Shown piece by piece: positions 1 to 9,999 of a stretch of DNA of 64,000 nt (its first letter is position 1; every line of letters starts with the position of its first letter). The stretch covers positions 62,001-126,000 of the forward strand of contig NZ_PYBV01000017.1 in the NCBI RefSeq assembly GCF_003205615.1, read 5' to 3'. The stretch is from Micromonospora arborensis (GTDB taxonomy: Bacteria; Actinomycetota; Actinomycetes; Mycobacteriales; Micromonosporaceae). The notes beneath the pieces were generated by a model, which was not told the DNA's origin, searched no databases, and saw nothing but the letters and a program-made list of their open reading frames with translations. Made by a program: the position numbers and the translations under genes.

Positions 1-309
1 GGGGAGACGCCGGTGCCGGTGGTCCCGGAGCGGCTGGCCGCCTGGCGTGGGCGCGGCACCGTCTTCGTGCACCCGGACATGTCCGCCGGTCAGCAGGTCT
101 GGACGGCGTACTGGGAGCGGTCGGCCGGGGACGACGCCGGCGCCGAGACCGGGGTGCTGGAGGAGGCACCGAGCTGGGACGATCCGGCCGAGGCGATCAC
201 GTGGGGCCTGGCCCGGACGCCACGGGTGGTGGTGGTCGACGCGACCGGCACGATCTTCTGGGCTGGTGAGGGCGAGCCGCCGGTGGAGATTCCGGTGCGT
301 TGGTCTTGA
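1..309 (+). CDS. Hypothetical protein, 5' end outside window (C-terminal part)
   Basis: The reading frame is open from the first base of the window and stops at 307-309, so the gene probably begins upstream. A GTG at position 13 could in principle start a 98-residue protein, but no ribosome-binding site can be seen. The product is acidic and Trp-rich, with a beta-strand-like segment (RVVVVDATG) near its end. I recognise no family. A strong hairpin follows the stop codon (325-400), consistent with this being the last gene of its transcript. Confidence 0.5.
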   Translation, partial: GETPVPVVPERLAAWRGRGTVFVHPDMSAGQQVWTAYWERSAGDDAGAETGVLEEAPSWDDPAEAITWGLARTPRVVVVDATGTIFWAGEGEPPVEIPVRWS

Positions 310-324
310 GTGTGGTTGCTGTTC

Positions 325-400
325 GGGGCCGGGGCCGACCGTGCCCGGCTCCGGGCGGTCAGGCTTGATCCCTCCGCCGGGCACGGTCGGCCCCGGCCCC
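325..400. terminator. Perfect 24-bp inverted repeat, terminator-like
   Basis: Arms 325-348 and 377-400 are exact reverse complements separated by 28 bases. The element lies between the stop at 309 and the start of the thymidine phosphorylase gene at 455. It is very G+C rich and has no T-tract, as is usual for actinobacterial hairpin terminators. It could also be a repeat-family palindrome. Confidence 0.6.
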
Positions 401-454
401 GTCGTGGTCACCGGCCGTGCGTCGGTGCCGCCATTCGACTAGGAAGATCTGCTG

Positions 455-1738
455 ATGAGTTCGGGTTTTGCTGCTGTTGACGTTATTCGGGCCAAGCGGG
501 ATGGCGGAGTGCTGTCGGACGCGCAGATCGACTGGGTGGTCGACGCGTACACCCGGGGGGTTGTCGCCGACGAGCAGATGTCCGCGCTGGCGATGGCGAT
601 CCTGCTCAACGGCATGACCGGGCCGGAGATCGCCCGGTGGACCGCCGCGATGATCGCCAGCGGTGAGCGGCTGGACCTCTCGGCGGTACGCCGGCCGACT
701 GTCGACAAGCACTCCACCGGCGGCGTCGGCGACAAGATCACTCTGCCGCTCACCCCGCTGGTGGCGGCGTGTGGCGCTGCCGTGCCGCAGCTCAGCGGCC
801 GCGGTCTCGGGCACACCGGCGGCACGTTGGACAAGTTGGAGTCCATCCCGGGCTGGCGGGCCACGGTGAGCAACGAGGAGTTCATCGCCCAGCTGGACGA
901 GGTCGGCGCGGTGATCTGCGCGGCCGGCGCCGGGCTCGCCCCCGCCGACCGCAAGCTGTACGCGCTGCGTGACGTGACCGGCACCGTGGAGGCGATCCCG
1001 TTGATCGCCAGCTCGATCATGAGCAAGAAGATCGCCGAGGGCACCGGCGCGCTGGTCCTCGACGTCAAGGTCGGCTCGGGGGCCTTCATGAAGTCCGTCG
1101 ACCAGGCCCGCGAACTGGCCCGCACCATGGTCGAGTTGGGCGGCGCGCACGACGTGCGGACGGTCGCCCTGCTCACCGACATGTCCACCCCGCTCGGCCT
1201 GGCGATCGGCAACGCGGTCGAGGTGACCGAGTCGGTCGAGGTCCTGGCCGGTGGCGGGCCGGCCGACGTGGTGGAGCTGACGCTGGCCCTGGCCCGGGAG
1301 ATGCTCGACGCGGCCGGCCTGCCGGACGCCGATCCGGCTGCCGCGCTGCGCGACGGTCGGGCGATGGACTCCTGGCGGGCGATGATCCGGGCGCAGGGCG
1401 GCGACCCGGACGCGCCGATGCCAGCGGCCGCCGAGGTCGAGGTGGTCCGCGCCGAGCAGGACGGATACGTCGCGGCCGTCGACGCGTACGCGATGGGGGT
1501 TGCGGCGTGGCGGCTCGGCGCGGGCCGGGCCCGCAAGGAGGACCCGGTCAGCGTGCCGGCCGGCGTGGTGTTGCACAAGCGGCCGGGTGACGCGGTGCGG
1601 GCCGGTGACCCCCTCTACGAGCTGCGCGCCGAGGACGCGACGCGGATTCCGGCGGCGCTGGCCGAGGCCGCGAACGCGGTGCGGATCGCGTCGACCGCCC
1701 CGGCGTCGACGCCGCTGGTCATCGAGCGCATTGGCTGA
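455..1738 (+). CDS. deoA: Thymidine phosphorylase
   Basis: This 427-residue enzyme splits thymidine or deoxyuridine with phosphate into base and deoxyribose-1-phosphate in cytosolic pyrimidine salvage. The phosphate-binding stretch KHSTGGVGDK (about residues 85-94) and the family signature SGRGLGHTGGTLDKLE (about 114-129) are intact, and the length is normal for the family. The ATG at 455 has an AGGAAG ribosome-binding site at 441-446. It stands alone between a hairpin and a DUF4272 gene. Other deoxynucleoside genes in the window (add, deoC, upp) fit the same pathway. Pyrimidine-nucleoside phosphorylase of broader specificity is the only close alternative. Confidence 0.95.
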   Translation: MSSGFAAVDVIRAKRDGGVLSDAQIDWVVDAYTRGVVADEQMSALAMAILLNGMTGPEIARWTAAMIASGERLDLSAVRRPTVDKHSTGGVGDKITLPLTPLVAACGAAVPQLSGRGLGHTGGTLDKLESIPGWRATVSNEEFIAQLDEVGAVICAAGAGLAPADRKLYALRDVTGTVEAIPLIASSIMSKKIAEGTGALVLDVKVGSGAFMKSVDQARELARTMVELGGAHDVRTVALLTDMSTPLGLAIGNAVEVTESVEVLAGGGPADVVELTLALAREMLDAAGLPDADPAAALRDGRAMDSWRAMIRAQGGDPDAPMPAAAEVEVVRAEQDGYVAAVDAYAMGVAAWRLGAGRARKEDPVSVPAGVVLHKRPGDAVRAGDPLYELRAEDATRIPAALAEAANAVRIASTAPASTPLVIERIG

Positions 1739-1849
1739 TCGGACGCGGGCCGCCCGGGCGTGGTGCCGGTCACCTGGGAGCGCTATTGTCGCAGGCCATA
1801 GGGGGGATAACCGGCCTTGCGCCGGCGCGAGCAGACAGGAAGATCCGCC

Positions 1850-2530
1850 GTGACCGTTGCTGCCCCCGACCCACGTCAGGTGCGCGAGGCGAGCCTGGAC
1901 GAGCTGTCCCGGCTCGGCCTACCGTTGCCGCCGGCCCAGTTTCCGCTGGTCTGGGAGCCGGGCGACGAGATCGACCTGCGCCCCACGGCGGAGATCGAGG
2001 CGCGGATCGCCGTGCTGCATCTGATCCTGGCCCGCTGCTTCGGGATGCCCCCGCAGGCGGCGATGAGCTGGCTGCTTGGTTCGCACCTGGTCGAGATGGT
2101 CACCCCGCCGGAGTGGCAGTTCGTGATGGGCGGCAAGGGCGATCACCGCTCGTTCGTGCTGCACCACGACGCGCTCTTCGCGCTGGCGTGGGTGCTCGGG
2201 CTGAGCAAGCAGCTCGACCCCACCCTCGCCGTCGACGAGCGGCTGGTCGAGCGGCTGCCGCACATCGCCGAGGGGGAGACGTTCCCCCGGTGGCGTTCCC
2301 GGATCCTCACGGCCCCGCAGCACCCGGCCGACGCGGCCGCCCTGCTCGACCTGCACTACTGCCTGGACTGGGCGTATCTGGAGACCGAACGCAGCGGCCG
2401 TCGGTTGCCCGGGCTGATCGACGCGAACGCGATCGGGCAGCGGCGCTGGGCGCTGGAGTGGGCGGTGATCCTGCGCGGGCCGTACCACGACGAGCCGCCC
2501 GGCTGGGAAGAGGTCGACCTCTCCACCTGA
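1850..2530 (+). CDS. DUF4272 domain-containing protein
   Basis: The predicted protein has 226 residues from GTG 1850, which is preceded by AGGAAG at 1837-1842. An in-frame ATG at 1817 lacks a good ribosome-binding site. The sequence is alpha-helical and Trp-rich, with the pattern of DUF4272: an early arginine-rich helix, a central helix pair and a late RRWALEW element near residue 200. The function of this family is unknown. The gene is co-directional with deoA, about 110 bases downstream, but the gap is large enough for its own promoter. Its stop is three bases from the convergent methyltransferase stop. Confidence 0.7.
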   Translation: MTVAAPDPRQVREASLDELSRLGLPLPPAQFPLVWEPGDEIDLRPTAEIEARIAVLHLILARCFGMPPQAAMSWLLGSHLVEMVTPPEWQFVMGGKGDHRSFVLHHDALFALAWVLGLSKQLDPTLAVDERLVERLPHIAEGETFPRWRSRILTAPQHPADAAALLDLHYCLDWAYLETERSGRRLPGLIDANAIGQRRWALEWAVILRGPYHDEPPGWEEVDLST

Positions 2531-2532
2531 GC

Positions 2533-3543
2533 TCAACGAGGTCGGTACGCGTCCACCCGGACCGCCACGGTCACCCGGACCGGCTCGGGCAGCGCGGCCA
2601 GCCGGGCGGTGAGCGCGCCCGGCTCGGTGTGCCACGCGCTCGGGCCCATCCCGACCAGGGTGGCGACCTCTGACCGGGTCAGGGTCAGCTCCGCCCGGTG
2701 CACCGTCGAGCTGATCGGTGTGAAGTGCCCGCCCAGGCTCCCGATCACCCGGTCGGCCTTGTCCGGGTCCACACGCAGCAGGTCGAGGGCACCCACCAGC
2801 TCGGTCAGGTGGTCGGTGTGGGGCGTGACGACCAGCAGCGAACCGGCCGGGTCGAGCACCCGGTGGAACTCCGGCCCGTTACGTGGGGCGAAGACGTTCA
2901 GCAGCACGGCGGTCGAGGCGTCCGCGAGCGGCAGCCGCTGCCAGGTGTCGGCGAGCGCAGCGCCGGCCCGGGGGTGCGCGCGGGCCGCGCGACGCAGCGC
3001 CGGCTTGGACACGTCCAGGGCCAGGCCCACGGCCTCCGGCAGCGCCGCCAGCACCGCGCCGAGGTAGCGGCCCGTGCCGGCGCCGGCATCCACCACCAGG
3101 GGGTACGCCCCGAAGTCTGGCGTCAGTGGTTCGGCCCGTACCCCTGGTGTTGTGTCCTTTGCTCTGCTTCCCTCCACGCAACAGTTTTGCCCTGCCGCTG
3201 TTGCGCGGAGGGAAGCAGAGCAAAGGGTGGATGGAGGAGGCCCAGGGTGCGGCCAGGACATCCGCCGGAGCCGGACGGCGGCCTCCGTCGCGGCTGCGGC
3301 CAGGGCAGCCGAAATGACGTCGTAGTGGCCCGCGTCGAGGAAGTCCGCCCGGGCGGCGACCATCTCGGCGGTGTCACCGACGTGCGGGGCGCGCCCCGTG
3401 AGCAGATTGACGTATCCCTGCCGGGCGATGTCGAAGCTGTGCTGGCGGGTGCAGCGCAGCGCCCGCGCGGAACCGGCGCTCTGTTCGACCAGTGGCTCCC
3501 CGCAGATCGGGCAGCACAGGCGGTCGACGACTCGGGGGTCCAT
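2533..3543 (-). CDS. RlmA-type 23S rRNA (guanine-N1)-methyltransferase with in-frame repeat insertion
   Basis: Start ATG at 3543, 336 residues. The N-terminus carries a small zinc-binding module (CCPICGE, then RCTRQHSF) as in RlmA(I)/RlmA(II)/TlrB/MyrA enzymes, which methylate G745 or G748 of 23S rRNA. The Rossmann-fold SAM motif VVDAGAGTGRYL follows. Family members are usually about 270-290 residues. The excess is one block of about 50 residues between the zinc module and the SAM motif, and it is encoded by a 71-bp palindromic repeat (3156-3226) plus flanks. The frame stays open through it, so the protein is probably made, but its activity is uncertain. Some members of the family give macrolide resistance; which guanine this one targets cannot be told. 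Confidence 0.8.
   Translation of the reverse strand: MDPRVVDRLCCPICGEPLVEQSAGSARALRCTRQHSFDIARQGYVNLLTGRAPHVGDTAEMVAARADFLDAGHYDVISAALAAAATEAAVRLRRMSWPHPGPPPSTLCSASLRATAAGQNCCVEGSRAKDTTPGVRAEPLTPDFGAYPLVVDAGAGTGRYLGAVLAALPEAVGLALDVSKPALRRAARAHPRAGAALADTWQRLPLADASTAVLLNVFAPRNGPEFHRVLDPAGSLLVVTPHTDHLTELVGALDLLRVDPDKADRVIGSLGGHFTPISSTVHRAELTLTRSEVATLVGMGPSAWHTEPGALTARLAALPEPVRVTVAVRVDAYRPR
3156..3226. repeat. 71-bp palindromic repeat, copy 1 (inside rRNA methyltransferase gene)
   Basis: Arms 3156-3184 and 3198-3226 pair over 29 bases with one mismatch around a 13-base loop. The outer 15 bases (CCTTTGCTCTGCTTC) are identical to a second 71-bp copy at 28616-28686. It lies wholly within the coding sequence of the RlmA-like gene and adds residues without a stop codon. 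Confidence 0.85.
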
Positions 3544-3654
3544 CAGGCGTTCCGTGACCGTAGTTCCACCTCGATCACGGTAGGCCACCGGCAGGTGAGG
3601 GTGATGCGCCGGTCCCAGCGGCGGGGTTGACCGCCTCGTGACTAGGGTCTGAGC

Positions 3655-4728
3655 ATGGTCGCGACTATCCGGTATGAGGACATCGTCAAGGTTCCGAAGG
3701 CGTTGCTGCACGACCACCTCGACGGCGGGCTGCGGCCGGCGACGATTGTCGACCTGGCCGCCGAGGTAGGCCACGAACTGCCCACCACCGATCCTGAGGC
3801 GCTCGGACGCTGGTTCGTGGAGGCGGCCGACTCCGGCTCGCTGGAGCGTTACCTGGAGACGTTCGCGCACACCGTGGCGGTCATGCAGACCCCGCCCGCG
3901 CTGCGCCGGGTGGCCCGTGAGTGTGCACTGGATCTGGCCGCCGATGGAGTCGTCTACGCCGAGGTGCGCTTCGCCCCGGAGCAGCATCTGGAGCAGGATC
4001 TGAGCCTGGACGAGGTGGTCGAGGCGGTGTTGGCCGGGTTCGCCGAAGGCACCGCCCAGGCCGTCGAGGCGGGCCTGACCATCCGGGTGGGCACGCTGCT
4101 CACCGCGATGCGCCACGCCGCCCGCTCCCAGGAGATCGCCGAACTGGCCGTGCGGCACCGGGACGCCGGGGTGGTCGGTTTCGACATCGCCGGCGCCGAG
4201 GCGGGCTTCCCGCCCACCCGGCACCTGGACGCCTTCGAGTACCTGCAGCGGGAGAACTTCCACTTCACCATCCACGCCGGCGAGGCGTTCGGTCTGCCGT
4301 CGATCTGGCAGGCGATCCAGTGGTGCGGCGCGGACCGGCTCGGTCACGGGGTGCGGATCATCGACGACATCGCCCCCGACGGTGCGCTCGGCCGGCTGGC
4401 CGCGTACGTCCGGGACAAGCGGATCCCGCTGGAGCTGTGCCCCTCGTCGAACGTGCAGACCGGTGCGGTGGCCTCGATCGCGGACCACCCCATCGGCCTC
4501 CTGCGGGACCTGCGCTTCCGGGCCACCGTCAACACCGACAACCGGCTGATGAGCGGCACCTCGATGTCGCGGGAGATGGCGCTGCTGGTGGAGACGTTCG
4601 GCTACGGCTGGAAGGAGCTGCAGTGGTTCACGATCAACGCCATGAAGAGCGCCTTCATCCCGTTCGACGAGCGGCTGCGGATCATCGATGAGGTGATCAA
4701 GCCGGCGTACGCCAAGCTGCTGGCCTGA
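3655..4728 (+). CDS. add: Adenosine deaminase
   Basis: The 357-residue cytosolic enzyme hydrolyses adenosine or deoxyadenosine to inosine or deoxyinosine and ammonia. Zinc-binding HDHLDG is at residues 19-24, HAGE at 207-210, LGHG follows, and the last metal-site Asp lies in NTDN (about residue 295). All active-site motifs are present and the length is normal. The ATG lies six bases after TAGGGT (3643-3648), a typical actinobacterial -10 arrangement for a leaderless mRNA, and no Shine-Dalgarno sequence is visible. It is divergent from the RlmA-like gene and convergent with the kinase-like gene. Confidence 0.95.
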   Translation: MVATIRYEDIVKVPKALLHDHLDGGLRPATIVDLAAEVGHELPTTDPEALGRWFVEAADSGSLERYLETFAHTVAVMQTPPALRRVARECALDLAADGVVYAEVRFAPEQHLEQDLSLDEVVEAVLAGFAEGTAQAVEAGLTIRVGTLLTAMRHAARSQEIAELAVRHRDAGVVGFDIAGAEAGFPPTRHLDAFEYLQRENFHFTIHAGEAFGLPSIWQAIQWCGADRLGHGVRIIDDIAPDGALGRLAAYVRDKRIPLELCPSSNVQTGAVASIADHPIGLLRDLRFRATVNTDNRLMSGTSMSREMALLVETFGYGWKELQWFTINAMKSAFIPFDERLRIIDEVIKPAYAKLLA

Positions 4729-4732
4729 GGGG

Positions 4733-5335
4733 TCAGCCGTGCGGGTGGCCGGCGAGCAGGCCGGCCACCCGGTGCAGCACCTCCCGGGCACGGGCCGCCT
4801 CCGCGCCCAACCCGGTCTGTCGGCGCAGCACGGCGGGCTCGGCCCGGAGCAGCGCGACGCCGCGCCGGACGAGCACCCGGGGCGCTTTGCGCTGTTCGGA
4901 CAGGTCGCGGGCCAGTCGGCGCAGGAAGGTCGCCCCGCGCGGCCGGCGCAGCGCGTACGCCCCGGCGAGCAGTCCCCGGCGACGGCACTCCGCGACGATC
5001 TCGGCGGCGAAGATCCCTTCAGCCACGAAAAGTGGCGATCCGGCGACATCAAATGACCGGGTGGCTACCCGTCGATCTGCGCCGATTGCATAAACCGGCA
5101 CATCAGCCCGGCCCTCGCGCGCTAGTTGAGCAATGATTTCCACCGCTGCGGGGGCGTCCCAGGACAGTGGCGATTCCCAATCCACCTGGCCGTTTCGTCG
5201 CGGCAACGTAGGGTCGTCGCCGTTCTTGTAGAAGTCGTCCAAGCAGAGCACCGGTAAGCCGGTTTGCTGCGCAATGTACGACTTTCCGGACCCGGAAGGG
5301 CCGGCGAGGAGGACAACGCGGTGCGGATGTTTCAT
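4733..5335 (-). CDS. Uridine kinase-like P-loop ATPase
   Basis: 200 residues. Walker A GPSGSGKS is at residues 12-19, and a following CLDDFYKNGDD segment resembles the uridine/cytidine kinase substrate loop. The C-terminal third is Arg-rich and helical. It probably phosphorylates uridine/cytidine or a related small substrate in salvage, fitting the neighbouring add and deoA. The start ATG 5335 has GAAGG just upstream. Its stop lies four bases from the add stop (convergent), and a 12-bp hairpin (4742-4771) sits inside its last codons. Classical Udk is slightly longer, so the exact substrate is uncertain. Confidence 0.75.
   Translation of the reverse strand: MKHPHRVVLLAGPSGSGKSYIAQQTGLPVLCLDDFYKNGDDPTLPRRNGQVDWESPLSWDAPAAVEIIAQLAREGRADVPVYAIGADRRVATRSFDVAGSPLFVAEGIFAAEIVAECRRRGLLAGAYALRRPRGATFLRRLARDLSEQRKAPRVLVRRGVALLRAEPAVLRRQTGLGAEAARAREVLHRVAGLLAGHPHG
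4742..4771. terminator. Hairpin at convergent add / kinase ends
   Basis: Arms 4742-4753 and 4760-4771 (CGGGTGGCCGGC and its complement) with a 6-base loop. It lies just past the add stop and within the last codons of the opposing gene, so it could end add transcription. Confidence 0.5.
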
Positions 5336-5528
5336 TACCTTCAGTTACTCCGGCCAGACGGACTGCTATCAAATCGCATCAACATCTCATCACACCTTCG
5401 GCAGGTGACAACCTGGGCTTTCTTCTTGTCGACCGGCGTGATGGAATCTCGGGGGTCCGACCCGCCGGGTCGGTCGCTGGGCGTTGCCCGGGGCAACGCG
5501 TTGAAGCTGTAATCGCGAGGGCGGTGAC

Positions 5529-8500
5529 GTGAGCAAACGGCCAAAGACGGCGGGCTCCTTCCTGTCGCGGCTGCGCCGGCCGGCCAGCCGGCTCCGGGAC
5601 ATGCCGATCTGGTCCAAGCTCGGTCTCATCATGATCGTGCCGACCATCGCCACAGTCGTGGTGGGCACCAGTGGTCTTGTCGACCATGTGGAAACGCTCA
5701 ACAATGCCAACCGAGCCGGCGACCTGGCCAACCTGTCGAGCTATTCAGGCAACCTGGTCGACACGCTGCAGGACGAGCGGACCGCCGCCGTGCTGCTGCT
5801 GGGAGCGGACGGGACACAGCCGACAGCGCAGTACCAGGAGGCCTACAACCGGGTGAACTCCCGGGTGGACCAGGAGACGGGCCCCTATCGGCAGCAGCGG
5901 GCCGAGATCGATGACCTGCCCGCCAGCCTCGAGTCCCTGCTCGACGGCATCGACCAGAACCTGCAGGACCTGTCGGGCATCCGCAGTCAGGTGTTCAGCG
6001 GCAAGCTCGCGCTCACCGAGACCGTCCAGGCGTACGAGGGCCTGATCAGTGACCTGCTCGCCATCCGTGACTCGGCCACGCAGCTCGCCGGCGACAACGA
6101 CCTGAGCGACCGGATGCGCGCCGCCGCGGCGGTCGCCCGGGAGAAGGAGTTCCTCGCCGAACGCCGGGTCGTGGTGCACCGCGCGCTGGGCGTCAAGGGT
6201 GGGCAACGCCTCACTCCGGCACTGCGCACCGACTACATCGCCAGCGGCACCGGCCAGCAGCAGGCACTGCAGAGCTTCAAGGCCGTCGCCACCCCGGAGG
6301 ACGCGAAGTTCCACGACCAGACCGTCGCGGGCGGCGACCGTCGGGAGGCACAGAACTACACCGGCTGGATCGACGGCAACACCACCGGCGACATGCGCGG
6401 TGCGCCGTTCAAGCCGGACCAGTGGGAGGCCGCGATGACGGCCAACGCCAAGCTGATCCGCACCGTTGAGCAGAAGCTCGACGATGAGGTGGTCACCGGC
6501 GCCGACAACCTCCGCTCGGACGTCCAGCGCCAGGTGTTCCTGGAGACCGGCCTGCTGCTCAGCATGCTGCTGCTGGCCATCCTCTTCGCGTACCTGGTCG
6601 CCCGCTCCATGGCCCGCTCACTGCGTGAGCTGCGCCAAGGTGCGCTGTCCGTCGCCCAGTACGGCCTGCCCCAGGCAGTGGCCCGCCTGCGCGACCCGCA
6701 GGTCGTCGGCCAGCTCTCCCCGGTGCAGCTGGCCAACCAGATCGCCGAGCCGCTGCCGGTCCGGAGCAAGGACGAGTTCGGCCAGGTGACCGAGGCGTTC
6801 AACGCCGTCCACCTGGAAGCCGTCCGCACGGCCGCCGAGCAGGCCGCGCTGCGCGCCTCCGTCGCGACCATGTTCGTCAACCTGGCCCGCCGTTCGCAGA
6901 TCCTGGTCGACCGCCTCATCGGGCACCTCGACCGGCTGGAGCGCGGCGAAGAGGACCCGGACCGGCTGGCCGAGCTGTTCCAGCTCGACCACCTCGCCAC
7001 CCGGATGCGCCGCAACGACGAAAACCTGCTGGTGCTCGCCGGTGCCGACTCCACCCGTGTGCAGCGTGAGCCGGCCGCGCTCATCGACGTGCTCCGCGCC
7101 GCGCAGTCCGAGGTCGAGCACTACACCCGTATCGAGTTCGGTGTCATCGACCGCGACATCGAGGTCGCCGCGCACGCGGTCAACGACCTGGTGCACCTCG
7201 TCGCCGAGCTGTTCGACAACGCCACCGCGTTCTCGCCGCCGGACTCGCAGGTGATGGTCGAGGCCCGCCGGGTCGGCGACCGCTCCTCGCTCTACGTCGA
7301 GGACCGCGGTATCGGCATCAGCGCCGAGCAGTTGCACGACCTCAACGAGCGGCTCGCGACGCCGCCGCAGGTGGACGTGGCAGTGTCCCGGATGATGGGC
7401 CTCGTCGTGGTCGCCCGGCTGGCGTCCCGGCACGGTGTCCGGGTCGAGCTGCGCCCCGGCTCCGACCGGGGCACGGTCGCCGACGTGACCCTGCCCACCT
7501 CCGTGCTGGTGCCCCGGGCGCTCTCCGGCCGGGTGCAGCAGTCCCCGGCGATGCCCGCGGCCAACGGCCCCCAGCCGGGTGGGTCGGTGCCGGTCTTCGG
7601 TGCGCTGCCCGCGCTGGGCAACGTCCCTCGCCCGAGCGAGTCCGGCAACCAGGTCACCCTCGGCGGTCGCCCGTTCGACCCCGCATCGCGCAACGGTGCC
7701 GGCACCCCCGCCAACACCGGCTCGTACCGCTCCATGCCGGCCTGGTCGGATCTGACCGGCGCGGCCGGGACGAACGGTGTCAACGGCGGCGACGGGTTCA
7801 CCCCGCGGCCGGCCAACGGCCAGTCGATCGACCCGCTGCCGCAGCGCCGTGCCGGGGACGACAGCCCGACCACCGGTCAGCAGCCGTCCATTCCTCGGCA
7901 GTTGCCGAGCAGCCCCGAGGCACCTCCGTACTCGGTGCCGCCGGTCTCCGCTCAGCCCTACTCCGGCGCGCCGGTCTCCGCCTCGCCGGCCTCGGGCCAG
8001 CCGTACTCCGGGCAGCCCTACTCGGGTGCGCCGTACGCCGGTCCGCCGGTGTCAGCGTCGCCGGTGTCCGCGTCGCCGGTGTCCGCGTCGCCGGTTTCGG
8101 CGTCGCCGGCGTCCGGTCAGCCGTACTCGGTGCCGCCCGCCTCCAGCCCGTCGTTCAGCGGGTTCGCGCCCCGATCCGCTCCGCCCGCGCAGACGCCCAG
8201 CGTCCCCGCGCCGCCGGCCTGGCCGCCGGTGCCGGGTGCCGACCGGGACGCGGCGACCCCGCCGGTGCCGGAACGGCTTGCCGCCGCTCTGGACATGACG
8301 ACGGAGTTGCCGCGTGTGCCGCGACCCGGCGAGCAGCCCGCAGCCGCAAACCGGCCGCCGGCCCCCGCTCCCGCTCCCGCTCCCGCTCCTGCTCCCGTTC
8401 CGGCTCCGGCTCCGGCTCCGCAGAGTCGGCCGGCGCCGCAGCAACCGCAGGCGCAGAACCGGCAGCGGTACGCGGACGAGACGATGGAGCTGCCGATCTT

Positions 8501-9122
8501 CCGGGAGCTTGAGTCGGCCTGGTTCCGTACCCGCCGCCCGGGCTCGGAGGAGCCTGCGGCTGGCGCCCAGCCGGCAACGAACGGCGACACCGCGACCCAG
8601 CAGTTCGCCACGGTCGAGGCCACCGGTCGGACAGTCCACAAGACACCACCCGGGACGACAGGTAACACACCGATGGCAGACACTCCGACGGCCGGAGGAG
8701 CGCCGCGGGACAGCGGCTCCACAGCGAGCGAGGGCGCCCGCCCCAGCGTCGCCGAGAGCCTGTCGAACCGCCGGCCCCAACCGCAGTCCAACGGCTGGCA
8801 GACCGCAGCTGACGATGGCTGGCGTGCCGCTTCGGCGGCGGCTGGCGCGGCACCGGTGAGCGAAACCACCACTACCGGCCTGCCGAAGCGCAAGCCGATG
8901 GCGCAGCTCGTGCCGGGTGCGGTGGAGAAGCCCACCACCTCGGTCCAGCGCCGTTCCCCGGAGGCGGTCCGTGGCCTGCTCTCCGCCTACCACCGGGGCG
9001 TGCAGCGAGGGCGTAGCACCTCGGACAACCCGACCAGCCCGGAGGCGACTCCGGGCGGGCAATCCTCGCAGTCTGGCTCAGGCCCGGTGGCCGGGAGCGG
9101 GCAGAAGGAGCAAGAAGGATGA
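5529..9122 (+). CDS. Conservon sensor histidine kinase (CvnA-like, NIT-HAMP-HATPase)
   Basis: 1197 residues, first gene of a four-gene conservon. Order: short cytoplasmic N-terminus; TM helix at about 35-52; extracytoplasmic nitrate/nitrite-sensing (NIT) type helical domain; second TM at about 337-360; HAMP; a dimerisation helix without an obvious phospho-accepting His; HATPase_c with N-box [12 protein letters not shown] (about 559) and G-box EDRGIGIS (about 591). From about residue 680 onward the protein is a long Pro/Ala/Ser-rich disordered tail with SASPV repeats and AP runs. It ends in short conserved motifs ([18 protein letters not shown]). The tail motifs recur in the convergent protein at 10836-13289. 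The GTG start overlaps no gene, and the stop overlaps the next start (9119-9122). Confidence 0.9.
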   Translation: MSKRPKTAGSFLSRLRRPASRLRDMPIWSKLGLIMIVPTIATVVVGTSGLVDHVETLNNANRAGDLANLSSYSGNLVDTLQDERTAAVLLLGADGTQPTAQYQEAYNRVNSRVDQETGPYRQQRAEIDDLPASLESLLDGIDQNLQDLSGIRSQVFSGKLALTETVQAYEGLISDLLAIRDSATQLAGDNDLSDRMRAAAAVAREKEFLAERRVVVHRALGVKGGQRLTPALRTDYIASGTGQQQALQSFKAVATPEDAKFHDQTVAGGDRREAQNYTGWIDGNTTGDMRGAPFKPDQWEAAMTANAKLIRTVEQKLDDEVVTGADNLRSDVQRQVFLETGLLLSMLLLAILFAYLVARSMARSLRELRQGALSVAQYGLPQAVARLRDPQVVGQLSPVQLANQIAEPLPVRSKDEFGQVTEAFNAVHLEAVRTAAEQAALRASVATMFVNLARRSQILVDRLIGHLDRLERGEEDPDRLAELFQLDHLATRMRRNDENLLVLAGADSTRVQREPAALIDVLRAAQSEVEHYTRIEFGVIDRDIEVAAHAVNDLVHLVAELFDNATAFSPPDSQVMVEARRVGDRSSLYVEDRGIGISAEQLHDLNERLATPPQVDVAVSRMMGLVVVARLASRHGVRVELRPGSDRGTVADVTLPTSVLVPRALSGRVQQSPAMPAANGPQPGGSVPVFGALPALGNVPRPSESGNQVTLGGRPFDPASRNGAGTPANTGSYRSMPAWSDLTGAAGTNGVNGGDGFTPRPANGQSIDPLPQRRAGDDSPTTGQQPSIPRQLPSSPEAPPYSVPPVSAQPYSGAPVSASPASGQPYSGQPYSGAPYAGPPVSASPVSASPVSASPVSASPASGQPYSVPPASSPSFSGFAPRSAPPAQTPSVPAPPAWPPVPGADRDAATPPVPERLAAALDMTTELPRVPRPGEQPAAANRPPAPAPAPAPAPAPVPAPAPAPQSRPAPQQPQAQNRQRYADETMELPIFRELESAWFRTRRPGSEEPAAGAQPATNGDTATQQFATVEATGRTVHKTPPGTTGNTPMADTPTAGGAPRDSGSTASEGARPSVAESLSNRRPQPQSNGWQTAADDGWRAASAAAGAAPVSETTTTGLPKRKPMAQLVPGAVEKPTTSVQRRSPEAVRGLLSAYHRGVQRGRSTSDNPTSPEATPGGQSSQSGSGPVAGSGQKEQEG

Positions 9123-9523
9123 CAACTACGCAGGATCTTGGTTGGCTGCTGGCCAACTTCGCCGACCGGGTGCCCGGCGTCGCGCATGCGGTCGCCGTCT
9201 CGGCGGACGGCCTACTCCTCGCGTCGTCACGGGATCTGCCGCGCGACCGGGCCGACCAGCTCGCCGCGATCTCCTCGGGTCTGGTGAGCCTGACCCAGGG
9301 GGCAGCCCGCTGCTTCGAGGGAGGCGCGGTGTTGCAGACCGTCGTGGAGATGGACAATGGCTTCCTGTTCCTGATGTCCATCTCGGACGGCTCGTCCTTC
9401 GCCGTGCTGGCGGCCCGCAGCTCCGACGTGGGCCAGGTCGGCTACGAGATGGCGCTGCTGGTCGACCGGGTGGGCGACGCGCTGACCCCGCAGCCGCGTG
9501 CGGCTGCGGGCATGCTGGGCTGA
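9119..9523 (+). CDS. Roadblock/LC7 domain protein (CvnB-like)
   Basis: 134 residues made almost entirely of one Roadblock/LC7 fold ([16 protein letters not shown]..., then [11 protein letters not shown]), the standard second gene of conservons. In Streptomyces the CvnB-type subunit links the membrane kinase to the small GTPase, probably as a GTPase-regulating dimer. The ATG overlaps the kinase stop by four bases, with AAGGA immediately upstream, implying translational coupling. The Ala/Gly C-terminus is short and unstructured. Confidence 0.92.
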   Translation: MTTTQDLGWLLANFADRVPGVAHAVAVSADGLLLASSRDLPRDRADQLAAISSGLVSLTQGAARCFEGGAVLQTVVEMDNGFLFLMSISDGSSFAVLAARSSDVGQVGYEMALLVDRVGDALTPQPRAAAGMLG

Positions 9524-9621
9524 CGCCCCGCCGATCGTGAGGTCGGCACGACCGCAACAACGACAACGACGGGTTTCACCGGTGGGAGCCGGCAGCGGGT
9601 ACGAAGGAGGTGAGCGGCGAG

Positions 9622-9999
9622 ATGGCCGATCGTGACGAGCCGACCGGAGCGTTGGTCCGTCCATACGCCGTGACCCGTGGTCGTACCCGTCCCCGGCTCG
9701 ACATCGCGCTGGAGGCGCTCGTCGAGACGACGGTGCGCGGCCGGGCCGCTGCCAATGGCAACGGCGGCCAGGGCCGCGAACACCAGTACATCGCCGCGCT
9801 GTGTGACGGACGCGTGCAATCGCTCGCAGAGATCGCGGCGCGGATGCAGCTCCCGCTCGGTGTGGCCCGGGTGCTCATCGCCGACATGGCGACGGACGGC
9901 CTGGTCGCAGTCCACGAGCCGACCATTTTGGACGACTCCGACGACGCGGTGGGCACTGAACTGCTGGAGAGGGTGCTGAGTGGACTTCGCAGGCTCTGA
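9622..9999 (+). CDS. DUF742 protein (CvnC-like)
   Basis: 125 residues from ATG 9622, chosen because AAGGAGG lies at 9604-9610. A GTG at 9610 overlaps that site and is unlikely to be used. The protein has the DUF742 pattern: basic N-terminal GALVRPYAVTRGRT, a winged-helix-like middle (SLAEIAARMQLPLGVARVLI) and the closing helix LLERVLSGLRRL. DUF742 proteins are the third component of conservons and may bind DNA or the partner GTPase. It follows the roadblock gene by about 100 bases, and its end overlaps the GTPase start by 20 bases. Confidence 0.9.
   Translation: MADRDEPTGALVRPYAVTRGRTRPRLDIALEALVETTVRGRAAANGNGGQGREHQYIAALCDGRVQSLAEIAARMQLPLGVARVLIADMATDGLVAVHEPTILDDSDDAVGTELLERVLSGLRRL

Noticed and set aside
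3544..5052. Long minus-strand open frame continuing the rRNA methyltransferase upstream (839 codons in total)
   Set aside because: It runs antisense through the whole adenosine deaminase gene, which has all catalytic motifs. It is a high-G+C shadow frame; the methyltransferase starts at 3543.
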